A stretch of 64,000 nt of DNA from Jaenimonas drosophilae (Eukaryota; Euglenozoa; Kinetoplastea; Trypanosomatida; Trypanosomatidae), in contig JASAON010001620.1 of NCBI GenBank assembly GCA_030849065.1, positions 1-64,000 of the forward strand, read 5' to 3'. Both the position numbers and the translations under genes were made by a program. Positions 46,717 through 56,283 of the stretch are shown here, piece by piece (the stretch's first letter is position 1; every line of letters begins with the position of its first letter). The notes under the pieces were generated by a model that did not search any database, was not told where the DNA came from, and was given only the letters and a program-made list of their open reading frames with translations.

Positions 46717-48954
46717 CTAATCTTCTTCAGACTCCGCCTCGACTTGGCGAATGGCAAGGGATTGTGCGCGATACATATCCGCCACCTGCTGCGCAGAGGT
46801 GCTATCAACTGGCTTCTTGTCTTCACGTGTACGAATGTACCTGGGAAAGCGAAGGGCGATCCCCTTGGATGGATCAACCTGCCCAATAGCAGCAAAATGA
46901 ACTGGTGAGATGGATAAGTCGGCTGCCTTCACTTCCCACACCTGGGACTCGGTTAGCCACACATCCGGTCCCTCCTCTTCACAGCGGTAGTACCGTGGCT
47001 TCTCAGTCGCTGCAAATGGCTTCAAGCTACGAGTCAGTTGTTCAAGAACCTCATCCTGAAATCCAGTTCCGATCTTACAAATGCTCTGATACTCATCCGT
47101 CTCAGGATCATAACATGCGAGAAGAAAACCACCAAAGACACCCGTGCGCTTTCCTTTACCATAGAAGGCAGCAATTGGAACTAAGTCAAGTGTGTCCGTC
47201 ACACCGTCCATGTAGTCCTTCTTGAGTTTCAACCAATAGTGGGAACGCTTCGCAGGGGTGTAGGTGGCATCCTCATGCAGCGTCTTCACCATGAGCCCTT
47301 CACAACCATCGGCAATCGATTGGTCAAGGAAGCGCTGAATGTCCTCCACGTTATCGGTGTCCAGGTGCGTCGCAAATGCAAGTTTTCCATGAGTTGGCTT
47401 GAAATGACTCCAGAGCATCTCCCGGCGCTCACTCAACGACTTGGAAAGCTGTGGTTCACCATTGAAGAATAGAATATCAAAGGCGAACACACAAACAGGA
47501 ATCGTTACATCCTTTTCGCTAATGTTTTTCCGGCCACGATGCTGAAGAACTTGAAAGGCCTGTAGTGCCCCTGTCTCTGGATTGACCGCCACGATTTCAG
47601 AGTCAATGATGAAGGACTCCACCGAGGCATCATCAAAAAAACTAGGAAATGCAGATACCACATCTGGATACTTTCCCGTGTGTGTTTCTGAATTCCGTGA
47701 GTAGATGAAATATCCGCGCCCACGTTGGTAATGAATTTGTGCGCGCTCACCATCGTACTTGTACTCAGAAGTGAACACGTGTCCCTCAAAGCGATTCAGA
47801 ATGACGTTGATACCGCTCGTTGGGTGAGCCAACTGCGGTTTCACGGGAAGTCCAGGGCGAATGCGGAGAGTCAATTCCTGCTGTGTGGCGACGGTGCTTC
47901 CCGGCACCAATAGTAACGGCCCATGCTCCAGAACGGCGGCAACAACAACTTCAATACTTGGAACCTCGTGGTGAAAACGAGCCAATGAACTAGAGACGAT
48001 ATCCAGTGCTGCTTGCAGATGCTCAGGTGAGCTACGCCGAATGTAAGCAGCACCAACAAAGTTCAGTGCAAAGGCGTAGCCAAGTGCTGTCACCGCGGAC
48101 GGTTCTGCCAGTCCAATGCGCATCTTTTGCTGTAGTGCTCGGATGATGAAGTTCACCTCAGCTCCTTGGGCATCACGCAACAGCCGTTTAATGATATCCG
48201 CACGTCGCTTCATCACGTCTTTACCGCTCATCATTGCAATTTCCTTCAGTGCACCAAAGACTCCACTGGCATAGAGAGGCTTCGGCTTCATTAAAGTGCA
48301 CTGCTTCTGCCTATTGTTTTGAGCAATCTCAGCTAGGTCACCCATTTGCTTGTACTCCTCCTTGAGTCGAGTCTCTGTCATGCCGCAGCATTCTGCCACA
48401 ACCTTTGTTAGCAGGCTATCACCAATGCCCAACTCGATTCCTTCATGGGGTGGTCCCTGCTTGTTGATGACCAAGTACATGGTAGCAACCAACTCACTAG
48501 GGCACCGAAACGCCACTGCTTGAAACAGACGAGTGAGTAGCTTGATGCACTCTAATCTCGAGGTGGTAGCGCTGATGTCAGCGAGCACATCGACAATCAC
48601 GGCATATGGGACTCGGTCATCCGTTGCTTTGCTGGGCCAGATATCTTGAAAGGCGTCTGAGATCTGCCACTTGACGTCCTCCTTGAAGGCAGTTGCCATG
48701 GAGCAAGCGGTCGGCGGGTCGCGCTTCTCCACTGCCGCCGTAAACTCGTCATGATGATGGGCATCCACAGACTGGGGTGCCGTCGTGGGCGATGGATGAT
48801 AGTCTTCTGTGCGTGGTCGCTGAGTAGGTGGCTCCTCTCTTTCCTTAGAAGGAGGAACGCAAGCCGGCGGAGAAACACCCACCGGGCCCGATGGCACGGT
48901 TGATTGGCACTCGCCTGGGCGGCGCGCAAAATCAAAGAGAGAGCGCTGCTGCAT
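46717..48954 (-). CDS. LIG1: DNA ligase I (ATP-dependent)
   Basis: A 745-residue ligase. The N-terminus MQQRSLFDFA is a near-PIP box, as in human LIG1 (QRSIMSFF), for PCNA binding. Residues 10-90 are disordered. The DNA-binding domain is at about 90-310. The nucleotidyltransferase motif I is EYKYDGERAQ with catalytic Lys399; motif III (FIIDSEIVAVNPETGALQAF) and motif V (GCEGLMVKTLHEDATYTPAK, WLKLKKDY) follow. The OB fold includes GFLLACYDPETDEYQS and the end has GIALRFPRYIRTREDKKP. It seals Okazaki fragments and repair nicks in the nucleus. No mitochondrial presequence is seen, in contrast to the kinetoplast ligases. Confidence 0.97.
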   Translation of the reverse strand: MQQRSLFDFARRPGECQSTVPSGPVGVSPPACVPPSKEREEPPTQRPRTEDYHPSPTTAPQSVDAHHHDEFTAAVEKRDPPTACSMATAFKEDVKWQISDAFQDIWPSKATDDRVPYAVIVDVLADISATTSRLECIKLLTRLFQAVAFRCPSELVATMYLVINKQGPPHEGIELGIGDSLLTKVVAECCGMTETRLKEEYKQMGDLAEIAQNNRQKQCTLMKPKPLYASGVFGALKEIAMMSGKDVMKRRADIIKRLLRDAQGAEVNFIIRALQQKMRIGLAEPSAVTALGYAFALNFVGAAYIRRSSPEHLQAALDIVSSSLARFHHEVPSIEVVVAAVLEHGPLLLVPGSTVATQQELTLRIRPGLPVKPQLAHPTSGINVILNRFEGHVFTSEYKYDGERAQIHYQRGRGYFIYSRNSETHTGKYPDVVSAFPSFFDDASVESFIIDSEIVAVNPETGALQAFQVLQHRGRKNISEKDVTIPVCVFAFDILFFNGEPQLSKSLSERREMLWSHFKPTHGKLAFATHLDTDNVEDIQRFLDQSIADGCEGLMVKTLHEDATYTPAKRSHYWLKLKKDYMDGVTDTLDLVPIAAFYGKGKRTGVFGGFLLACYDPETDEYQSICKIGTGFQDEVLEQLTRSLKPFAATEKPRYYRCEEEGPDVWLTESQVWEVKAADLSISPVHFAAIGQVDPSKGIALRFPRYIRTREDKKPVDSTSAQQVADMYRAQSLAIRQVEAESEED

Positions 48955-49315
48955 GGAGGCGAAGGCTCGCTATCCTTCCTTGAGAATGTCGCTACATTGC
49001 GGAAGGTGAAGAGAAAAGAAAAGCACAGAAAAATCAATTCATCACAGCAGAGCCAACTGAGACAAGAGCAATTCGCAGCACAACCCATCATCATGTGTGT
49101 CAGGCTTACCTCCGCTGTGTGTATCACCTTTCGTCCAATACCCACAAACATGCAGTGACATGTGTTGCCCTGCCCACACATTAGCGAAAAAAAGCTTCAA
49201 AAAGAAAGACAGAAAAAACAGCCAAATAAAAAGGAAATCTTGGATCTTATTATATGCCAGCATGCACGCTTGCTCTCACGTCGCGTGGAGTTAGCGATAG
49301 GGGAAGATGGGGCCT
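48955..49315. other. Intergenic region with the ligase acceptor
   Basis: Contains a C/T tract (complement of about 49008-49025) and CAATGTAG shortly before the ligase ATG. No gene is seen in the rest. Confidence 0.55.
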
Positions 49316-49657
49316 CTAAAAATCTGTGTTGGGCCACCCCTTTCTGTCGCAAACTTCCTTCGATGACAGTAATACGTCATGGGAATCCAAAAGGTTAGCT
49401 TCGTGCTCTTCTTCTCTCGAACAGAGAACGGCTCTGGCTTGAACAGCCACGTGCCTTTCTTCTAAGCAACAGCCCATACACAACGGGTTGTTACATCTGC
49501 TACAGAGAGAAGAACGGGAACGGCTATGGTGTCTCAGATGCCACATTGCCGTTACTTCATTCATTGTGGTGAGTGTCCTCCCAGCAACCACAATCTCTGA
49601 TTCTCTGGAAGAAATATGTTGGGGGCAATCCAGGTTGACCTCGTCAACACACCGCAT
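49316..49657 (-). CDS. Possible small Cys-rich protein
   Basis: A 113-residue frame in an otherwise empty 990-base interval. The middle has a compact cysteine cluster, LCSRCNNPLCMGCCLEER, then RAVLCSREEEHE, reminiscent of a zinc-binding knuckle. Codon use looks like neighbouring genes and the frame runs without a stop from ATG to TAG. Against it, the upstream sequence has only a weak pyrimidine stretch, with GATTCCAG as the best acceptor. It may be a real small gene or a chance frame in the MKT1 3' UTR. Confidence 0.4.
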   Translation of the reverse strand: MRCVDEVNLDCPQHISSRESEIVVAGRTLTTMNEVTAMWHLRHHSRSRSSLCSRCNNPLCMGCCLEERHVAVQARAVLCSREEEHEANLLDSHDVLLSSKEVCDRKGWPNTDF

Positions 49658-49943
49658 CACATCAGGAAAGCACCACTAGTCCATCCAAATCATGCGCCGT
49701 TTCGCCGATCATCGTTGATCTGGAATCGCAACTTTTGGACTCTTTCTGCTCCACAGACCGGAAGAATGTTTCCAGCGCATACAGTGTAGGTATAGAGCAC
49801 AGACTTACACACAACACTGATCACAACATTGATCAAGCGATCCAGGCAACAGCCCAATGGCACGCACCCGATCTCTGCAAATATCTCTATCGCAAAGTAC
49901 ACCAGACACACTCACAAAAGCAGTTGCGCGTCACAAAAGCGTG

Positions 49944-52223
49944 TTAGTACTGCTGGCGGCCTCCCATTACCATGACCTCCGCTTGGCTACGTTCGATCAA
50001 TTGGCCCATCAGTAGCCAGTAGGCACCATTTTTCGCGAACAATGCGGAAAATGCCTCAGGCGACACACGAGCGCAGCTGGACACCATCATCTCGTGGGCC
50101 TTCAGAAGCATTGTCCAGTTGAAGGGGTGCTTCATGTCCAGCATATCCAGAATTGCTCCGACGGACATAGACCAGAAGTTGTAGAGTGTGGGTAAGTCGG
50201 TCTCCAAGGTAGACGCACAGGGGAATGTCCTCTTTATATCCTCCATAGTGCACTGGTGATTCATCAAAACATACGTCATGATGAATCCAGCGTTGAACTC
50301 GGTTGGGTACCTGAATGGAAGGTTGCTTACCACAGTAGAGAAGCTGTCCACGGGCATGGAAGTCTCCTCCTTGTAAAAGACCAAGGCTGCCGTAACCTCG
50401 CACAGCTGGCGAAGAGATCGGCCCAGAAGACGCGCTGAAACGCCAAAAGCGGCAATTTCTGGATCAAATGGGCTGTCCCATGAGTACGCCAAGTTAATGG
50501 GTACGATGGACACCGCACGTGCAGCAAAACGGAGTCCTGGTGGGAGCTGCTTCGCCGGCTGCCCGTTAGCCACAGGGATGGGTTCATCGTTCAGGGTGTC
50601 AGTACGAAATAGCTCTATCATGAGTACTCCAAACTCGCTCAGCGTGTTGCAGTCCTCAAACCTGCTCAAGGCACGGCAGAAGACAGACGGGCCACTGTGG
50701 CTCGGCAAATCGATACCTTCGCAGGGGTGTGTAAAGTAGCCTAACAAATCCATCGAGCGGAGGAGAATACCTCCTAAGGTGCTGCGAAGGTCAGGATGAA
50801 CTCCGCGGCCCTGAATGGCCTGCATAGACTTGCACAGGACGTCGGAGAAGAATACTTCATCCTTGTTGCTTGGTGGAAAGGTGACGTCCCACGCGTGGAG
50901 TCTGATCTCCGGCGGCACCTTCACTGGGCAGGAACGCTTGTCAACCGACTGCTTGGGTATAAACACTATGTACTGCCGAAGCCACGTAAGCCTAGGATTA
51001 TGTTCCGGTTCCATCTTCTGTGCCAGTTGATAAATAATCTGGATGCGCAGGGGAAGAGTGCGCTCTGCAGATTTGCGGTAGGACACAGTATCAACCATTG
51101 GCCAGTCATCGTGGAGGCAGTTATTTCCATACGTAGCCAGTGGGCTAGGCATCACGAGGCCAGACATGAAGAAGAAGTGAAGTGCCGGAGGAAATCGGCG
51201 GCCAAAAAACTCCCGAACCACGGGCTTCGGAGTCTTCCCGTAAACGGAGCTGAGCTGCAAAATGGTTCCATCCTTTAAGGAAACAGGAACTTCAAGAGCA
51301 GCAAGGTTGCGGTTCATCAGCTGTGCCTTCTCCTTGCTTTTGCGCTCCGTCAAGTTGATGAGCAATTCAGTTCGGGACCCTCCCTTAGGGTCCATTCCAC
51401 ACAACGACTCAAACGACTGGTATACGCCCTTGATGTAAAGAAGGCGGTTCTTGCTCGTGAGCAAAATGAGTCCGCACATGTCGTCCTCTGTGAAGGAGGG
51501 GTAGCTGCTGCGCAAGAACTTAAGGACGTTGGCCTTGGTCACGCAATTGAAGGTTTGGTTTTCGGTATCGATCGTTGTAATCACTCGCTTCACTCCGGGA
51601 AAGGCCAACATTTCTAGGCACCCATAGACCTCGGACACATGACGATTGGGCTCACTCATCATGGCTGAAATCTGACCCCACGCTAAGTACGGTGCTCGGA
51701 AAGTATCCTTATACTCCGCGTGAAACCGTCGAACAATGAATGACTCCACCTCCTCCTCTATCACAAAGCGAGAGGCAAACTTTCGACGGCTGTCCTCAGA
51801 CACTCGCGAAGGGTTGCAACGAGGATCAGCGCTGCAGAATTGAGCTACTTCAGTTGGTATCCACGGAACTGAGTACTCCACGTCGTTAAAAGGTCGGAAT
51901 CCACATCCGTTAAACACCACCGTCGAGTTTAGGTTTCCCATGAAGATACTTTGAAGCTGGGACATTTGGGTGAACATATTATCCAGCTGAATGTAGATTG
52001 GAATCGGTGTCGTCGACAGGAAGATGGCGAGCTCCAGATCCCTACGGACGGCCATGGTCAGATCATCAAGAATTTTTACGCCATCGTAGGCTAAGGCCAC
52101 GGTCTTGCCATCTGCAAGTGTGGCTAGCTTACTGAGAGGGATGTTCGTCTCCTCTAGCCCGTGGGTCTCCACGAAGTCTGAGAAGGACGGTTCGGTGCTG
52201 GCAGTGCGGTTTGCTGGGTACAT
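49944..52223 (-). CDS. MKT1: MKT1-like post-transcriptional regulator
   Basis: A 759-residue protein. The N-terminus SFSDFVETHGLEETNIPLSK and KTVALAYDGVKILDDL correspond to the XPG/PIN-like N-terminal domain of MKT1, with the acidic metal site altered so nuclease activity is doubtful. The middle and C-terminal parts are helical, with conserved-looking segments such as WLRQYIVFIPKQ, NLAYSWDSPFDPEIAAFGVS and SNLPFRYPTEFNAGF. In T. brucei, MKT1 binds PBP1, LSM12 and many mRNA-binding proteins, and activates translation or stability of bound mRNAs. A paralogue (MKT1L) exists, and I cannot fully separate the two. The ATG follows a C/T tract and CCGATAG. Confidence 0.82.
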   Translation of the reverse strand: MYPANRTASTEPSFSDFVETHGLEETNIPLSKLATLADGKTVALAYDGVKILDDLTMAVRRDLELAIFLSTTPIPIYIQLDNMFTQMSQLQSIFMGNLNSTVVFNGCGFRPFNDVEYSVPWIPTEVAQFCSADPRCNPSRVSEDSRRKFASRFVIEEEVESFIVRRFHAEYKDTFRAPYLAWGQISAMMSEPNRHVSEVYGCLEMLAFPGVKRVITTIDTENQTFNCVTKANVLKFLRSSYPSFTEDDMCGLILLTSKNRLLYIKGVYQSFESLCGMDPKGGSRTELLINLTERKSKEKAQLMNRNLAALEVPVSLKDGTILQLSSVYGKTPKPVVREFFGRRFPPALHFFFMSGLVMPSPLATYGNNCLHDDWPMVDTVSYRKSAERTLPLRIQIIYQLAQKMEPEHNPRLTWLRQYIVFIPKQSVDKRSCPVKVPPEIRLHAWDVTFPPSNKDEVFFSDVLCKSMQAIQGRGVHPDLRSTLGGILLRSMDLLGYFTHPCEGIDLPSHSGPSVFCRALSRFEDCNTLSEFGVLMIELFRTDTLNDEPIPVANGQPAKQLPPGLRFAARAVSIVPINLAYSWDSPFDPEIAAFGVSARLLGRSLRQLCEVTAALVFYKEETSMPVDSFSTVVSNLPFRYPTEFNAGFIMTYVLMNHQCTMEDIKRTFPCASTLETDLPTLYNFWSMSVGAILDMLDMKHPFNWTMLLKAHEMMVSSCARVSPEAFSALFAKNGAYWLLMGQLIERSQAEVMVMGGRQQY

Positions 52224-52970
52224 TCGCGTGTACTATCGGAAGTGATCGGATGATCAAGGAAAATCAAAGCGGACCGTCACGTCAGGGGGGGATGGTGAGG
52301 GAAGGACTGGAAATGAAAAAGCCTTCGTTCCTTTTGTTGTTAATGGTAGATGGTTTTTATTGGGTCTTGGTTCTTACAACGTGTGCGAGCACGTAATTCT
52401 ACACCAAAAAAAAACTGATACGAGATACCAGCTTTTTGGGAGATGGAATGTAACCCGTGTGGAGGTAATGATGGAGAAGAACAGAAGAAGATGGGGGGAT
52501 GAAACGAGCTACACGATGGAATGGAGAGGACTCCTACCTTGACCACTAGTGGAAGGAGAGAGACAAAGTGCGAAAGGGTACAAATGGGTGATCCATCACA
52601 GAGCCCATGTGACTGTGCGCAAAACATTCCCTTCAGGCATATCCCACCGAATGAAGATCTCTGGATGATCGTGGCATAGCAGGGAGAGCGGATTGGAGGA
52701 AGCTGATTGGCAACAAAAAAAAATGAATAATTGGTTGAAACAGAGTGAAAAAGCCTACCCCAAAGTATAAGAGGGGGGAATTTCTGGCGGCCACAATAGT
52801 TGGGAGCAGCGTATCACAGCAGACAACTACGGCCCTATAGGACAGAGGACGGAGCAGTGCACTGTGAGCACTTTACCTATGCTTCCTGAGAAGCATCACT
52901 CACCATTTGGACATGTCATACACATGAATCAAACATAAAAGCGAGTGACACAACAGCAAGTTCACTCCAT
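52224..52970. other. Intergenic region, no gene seen
   Basis: About 750 bases. The left end holds the MKT1 acceptor with a C/T tract (complement of about 52285-52320). The remainder is presumably the 3' UTR of the TCP11-like gene. Several A- or T-runs (52405-52414, 52714-52723) but no coding signal. Confidence 0.5.
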
Positions 52971-55379
52971 TTACCCGGATGCTGGAATCGCCAAGATGGG
53001 TATCAACTCGGTGTAAAAGGGTCGGTACACTTCCCAATGAAACTGCAGTGTTGTTTTGAGAAGTCCCGCCTGTTTTTGAAGCGTGTCCGTTACCAGCCCA
53101 AGAGGAGCAAGGTTTGGTGCCTCCTTGGTGGTCACAATCCCTTCAAAGTAGGCAAGCACCTTCTTCTCAAAAGAGGTGTACAGCGGGCTGTTGGTGTCGA
53201 CCATCTTGTCAATGGTAGCAGAGACAGCCTTGGACTCCGCGTCAGACAGCAGTACAGGGGTTGGCTTTGCAGCAGTACTACTGTCAGAGAGTGCGTTGTT
53301 CAGAAAGTCAACCACCAGATGTTTAAGCTCCTCCAGCTTCACATCACCTCCGAGTAACGTGAGGATCAATGTGTGGAGACGCTTCAGGAGGTCCGCAATG
53401 CTGGCGCGGCTCTGTCCCTTCGCGTTGAGCATCGACGACACCGTTCCCTCCAACAGTAAAAGGAGCGTGCATTCTTGTACGGAGTTCGCGCATTGGAAGA
53501 GTGTTGGCTTCTCAAAGTAGAACAACTCTCCTGGCAAAGTACTCCAACGACTGGTGCTGCTCTCATTTCCGCTCTTGATTAAGAAAAGTGAACCGTACGC
53601 CAACGCACCCCGAATATACCTCTCTTCCACAGTCAGTGACGTTGTTGACTGGGCCTGTGCGGACTCAGCCCAGTCCTTCACACGAGGTTCAGCCATGAAT
53701 CGTTGAAGAAAAGCAATCGAAGAGGTCCATTTTGCCGTGATTGGCATGCAACTCTTCACAAACCCCCGAATGTAGTTCACTGCGTTAGCCTTCAATTCAG
53801 CTGAAATAAGAGAGAGGGTGTACTGCGCAACATCTGCACGCAGTTGACGGATGGACTCCATCAGGAATCGGAAGGCATTAGCCACTGCCGTACCCACATC
53901 TGGCGCGGCGTTGGTGAGTGCAGTGGATACCTCTGCTGACTTCTCTCGGAGCTCCGCCTCACGTGCAGGAGCACCGTAATCAATAATTTTGCCGACAACA
54001 AACATCAGTACGTTGGAGATATTGGCTGCGTCTCCCTTGACCGAGCGGCGGACGATACTCCAGTCCAGGACATCACGAAATTCTTGCTGCGCTCGAGGAC
54101 GGATGCGCTGCGGGAGTGCTTCCACAAAGCTTTCCTCCACAACCTTGAGCATGTATGGAATCATCTCAAGGTCAGGTGATGGCAAATTTAAGCGGCGAGC
54201 CAGTTCCAACAGCTGCGCCTCACCAATGGCTGCGGAGAGCTCCTTCTTGAGCTTCTCCTCTGCACTCGCTGGAGAGGTAACCTGCATCGCTGCCTCGTAG
54301 GCCTTTCGTGCCTTGAACTCCTGCAGCAGAAACTTCTCCCGCTCCTCGCGCTCCTTCTGACCAGCAGATGGCCGCGAGCGTCCAGTCTCATCCACTTCCC
54401 AATTTGGCGGGAGATCTGGCCCCAGTCGTTCGCGAGGTGGTGACTGAGGCGGCAGGTCAAGTTCCGACCCACTGGTGTTGGTGTCAGAGAGAAGTTGCGG
54501 TGGCTTGGAGCTCTGGATGTCGGGTGAACGAAGCAGCGACTCCTCATGAGGTTGTTCTGCAATCGAATGAAGTTCCTCCTCAACCTCTTTGATAACCTCC
54601 TCTGACGCGATGCGGCTCAGTCGCTCCATGAGTAGGGCAATGAATTGCTGCAGACTGGAATCTGGAGGGTTCGAACGCCGAAGCTGTTGGGCAGCAGCGA
54701 CGATTGCCTCGCGTGTCCCTCGGAGGAGCTCCTCTGTGGCTTCGCGTTGTCGTGACGGCTCGGTGGGGGCAGCCTGTGGACCGGCCCGCCGTTGGTATTG
54801 TAGCCATGCGCGGCGAAGACTCTTGAGGAGTGCGGTGGCATACGTTTCGTCCACTTCTGTACGGGCGCCATAGTCCTTCACTTGCTGAAGCACCTCCACG
54901 AGGTGCTTGGCGCACTCCCCAGTCAAAGGATCCACGTCATCGGCGGGAAGCGTGGCGAAGTAAAAGCTGAGCAAAAACAGCTGCGGATTCACCACAATTC
55001 GTCGCTCTGTGCGAACGCGTCCACTTCCCCCCATGCGCTCTGCCACACGAGCTGGGCGAGCAACCAATCGTCCAACAGCTCGGCCCAGGCAACGAAGGAC
55101 CTGCTGGGCCACCACCACAAGGTGCCGCCTGTGAGGCTTTCCGCTTTGCGGGCATACAGTCTCGCTGGTGGAGCCGCACAATTCGCACATGCGAGCGTCG
55201 GTCATCAGCACCTGCTCCACCATATCCGGTGTCAGAGTGGTCACGTCGAGAGAAAGCCCAGACTCGGCCAGAGTCTGGATGTAGCTGTGAAGTTCATGGA
55301 GGACCTCAACTGGGGTAGGGGTAGGCTCCTTGGGACCTTCCTCTTCGTGCGGGGGCGGCACCACAACCAAGCGATCCAT
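52971..55379 (-). CDS. TCP11 family protein
   Basis: An 802-residue protein. The second half resembles the TCP11 (T-complex protein 11 / SOK1) domain: MIPYMLKVVEESFVEALPQR, then FRDVLDWSIVRRSVKGD, ISNVLMFVVGKIIDYGAPAR and VANAFRFLMESIRQLRADV. The N-terminal part has a CxxC pair (CELCGSTSETVCPQ, near 63), helical segments and a WW-like stretch (LPPNWEVDETGRSRPSAG, about 345). Yeast SOK1 acts near PKA signalling; mammalian TCP11 affects sperm flagellar function through PKA. In trypanosomatids the role is unknown. The ATG at 55377-55379 follows ATTTCAG by about 45 bases; 41 upstream residues are dropped. Confidence 0.72.
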   Translation of the reverse strand: MDRLVVVPPPHEEEGPKEPTPTPVEVLHELHSYIQTLAESGLSLDVTTLTPDMVEQVLMTDARMCELCGSTSETVCPQSGKPHRRHLVVVAQQVLRCLGRAVGRLVARPARVAERMGGSGRVRTERRIVVNPQLFLLSFYFATLPADDVDPLTGECAKHLVEVLQQVKDYGARTEVDETYATALLKSLRRAWLQYQRRAGPQAAPTEPSRQREATEELLRGTREAIVAAAQQLRRSNPPDSSLQQFIALLMERLSRIASEEVIKEVEEELHSIAEQPHEESLLRSPDIQSSKPPQLLSDTNTSGSELDLPPQSPPRERLGPDLPPNWEVDETGRSRPSAGQKEREEREKFLLQEFKARKAYEAAMQVTSPASAEEKLKKELSAAIGEAQLLELARRLNLPSPDLEMIPYMLKVVEESFVEALPQRIRPRAQQEFRDVLDWSIVRRSVKGDAANISNVLMFVVGKIIDYGAPAREAELREKSAEVSTALTNAAPDVGTAVANAFRFLMESIRQLRADVAQYTLSLISAELKANAVNYIRGFVKSCMPITAKWTSSIAFLQRFMAEPRVKDWAESAQAQSTTSLTVEERYIRGALAYGSLFLIKSGNESSTSRWSTLPGELFYFEKPTLFQCANSVQECTLLLLLEGTVSSMLNAKGQSRASIADLLKRLHTLILTLLGGDVKLEELKHLVVDFLNNALSDSSTAAKPTPVLLSDAESKAVSATIDKMVDTNSPLYTSFEKKVLAYFEGIVTTKEAPNLAPLGLVTDTLQKQAGLLKTTLQFHWEVYRPFYTELIPILAIPASG

Positions 55380-56283
55380 TGATTTCGGCAAAGCAAAAAA
55401 AATGTTGTCGTGAGCTAAGCTGAAATAGATTTGTGTGAGCTCTGTATTTCTTTGTGACAAAAAAGTGAATGAGAATAATAACGACGACAAAAGAAGAACC
55501 ATTGAGAATGAGTTGCAGACTTTCCAAGAGCTGCATACCTGAGATGGATCTGTGCCTCATCTCTGTAAGCGAAGGTGGCAGTATTTGCTGTATGTGCAAC
55601 CAGTTCGTGAGGACAAACAAAGGTAATCGCTTGCGTCGCATCGCGTCACGCACGCATGAAAGACGTAGTACAGCTTTGACGCATCTTTCAACTTCGAACT
55701 ACATGTGGTTGTGCCTCCACGTGCTCATCCATGCCGCCAGAAAGCAGTGCGGGTGGTGTAGGGGGAAGGGCCACACCGGATTCAGGAATTGGGGGGAGGG
55801 GATGGCCTACAGTTGACCTGAGAGTCATATCTAGCCCCACCCCATTTGGACATCAACTAGAGGCAATCGGTTGAACCAGGAAAACAAAAACCAATCAGAA
55901 TGCACGGAAGTAGCGCCGGTTGGCTGATATATGTTCGTCGGCGAAAGGTATCCATGCCCTGAGACACACAGGGGTTGGCAGAGGAGGAGCAACGATGAAA
56001 TTGAGCAAACCAATGCCAAAAAAAAGGCTCTAAGCCTGTCCATGACGGTGTGTGTCCTTCTTCACTTCTTGAGCCGCCCAGTGCCCTCGTGTATTCTCCT
56101 CCGCCAACGGGAACGTCACGCATACAGCGTCAGCAACAGAAACTGGTGCCTCTACCATACTCTTCCCTCCACATGCGGCACAATGAAAACCACATAGCCC
56201 ACCCGATGAGCGATGTATGATCGTGATGGGCGTGGAGGATAAAAGGACGGGCCCCGGATCGAACGTCTTGTCACCGGCAAATT
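55380..56283. other. Intergenic region with an internal splice-acceptor-like site
   Basis: About 900 bases. Near the left end is the TCP11-like gene acceptor. A second strong candidate acceptor lies inside: the minus strand has a T-run and C/T tract ending CTGTGTGTCTCAG (AG near 55960), followed by a tiny frame (55857-55955). Otherwise no gene is seen. Confidence 0.5.
55857..55955 (-). CDS. Possible 32-residue micro-ORF behind a splice acceptor
   Basis: A 32-codon frame begins at the ATG at 55953-55955, only three bases after a strong C/T tract and CTCAG. It starts MDTFRRRTYISQPALLPC and has a short hydrophobic middle. The acceptor quality is as good as that of real genes here. It may be a micro-ORF of a short mRNA, an upstream ORF in an alternative 5' UTR of the TCP11-like gene, or nothing. 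No homology is claimed. Confidence 0.25.
   Translation of the reverse strand: MDTFRRRTYISQPALLPCILIGFCFPGSTDCL

Noticed and set aside
46548..46895. N-terminal extension of the 128-residue protein overlapping DNA ligase
   Set aside because: A strong splice acceptor at 46558 lies between this extension and the ATG, so the extension is not in the mRNA.
55831..56043. 70-codon minus frame with a signal-peptide-like start
   Set aside because: The hydrophobic stretch is the translation of a pyrimidine tract that ends in an AG acceptor.
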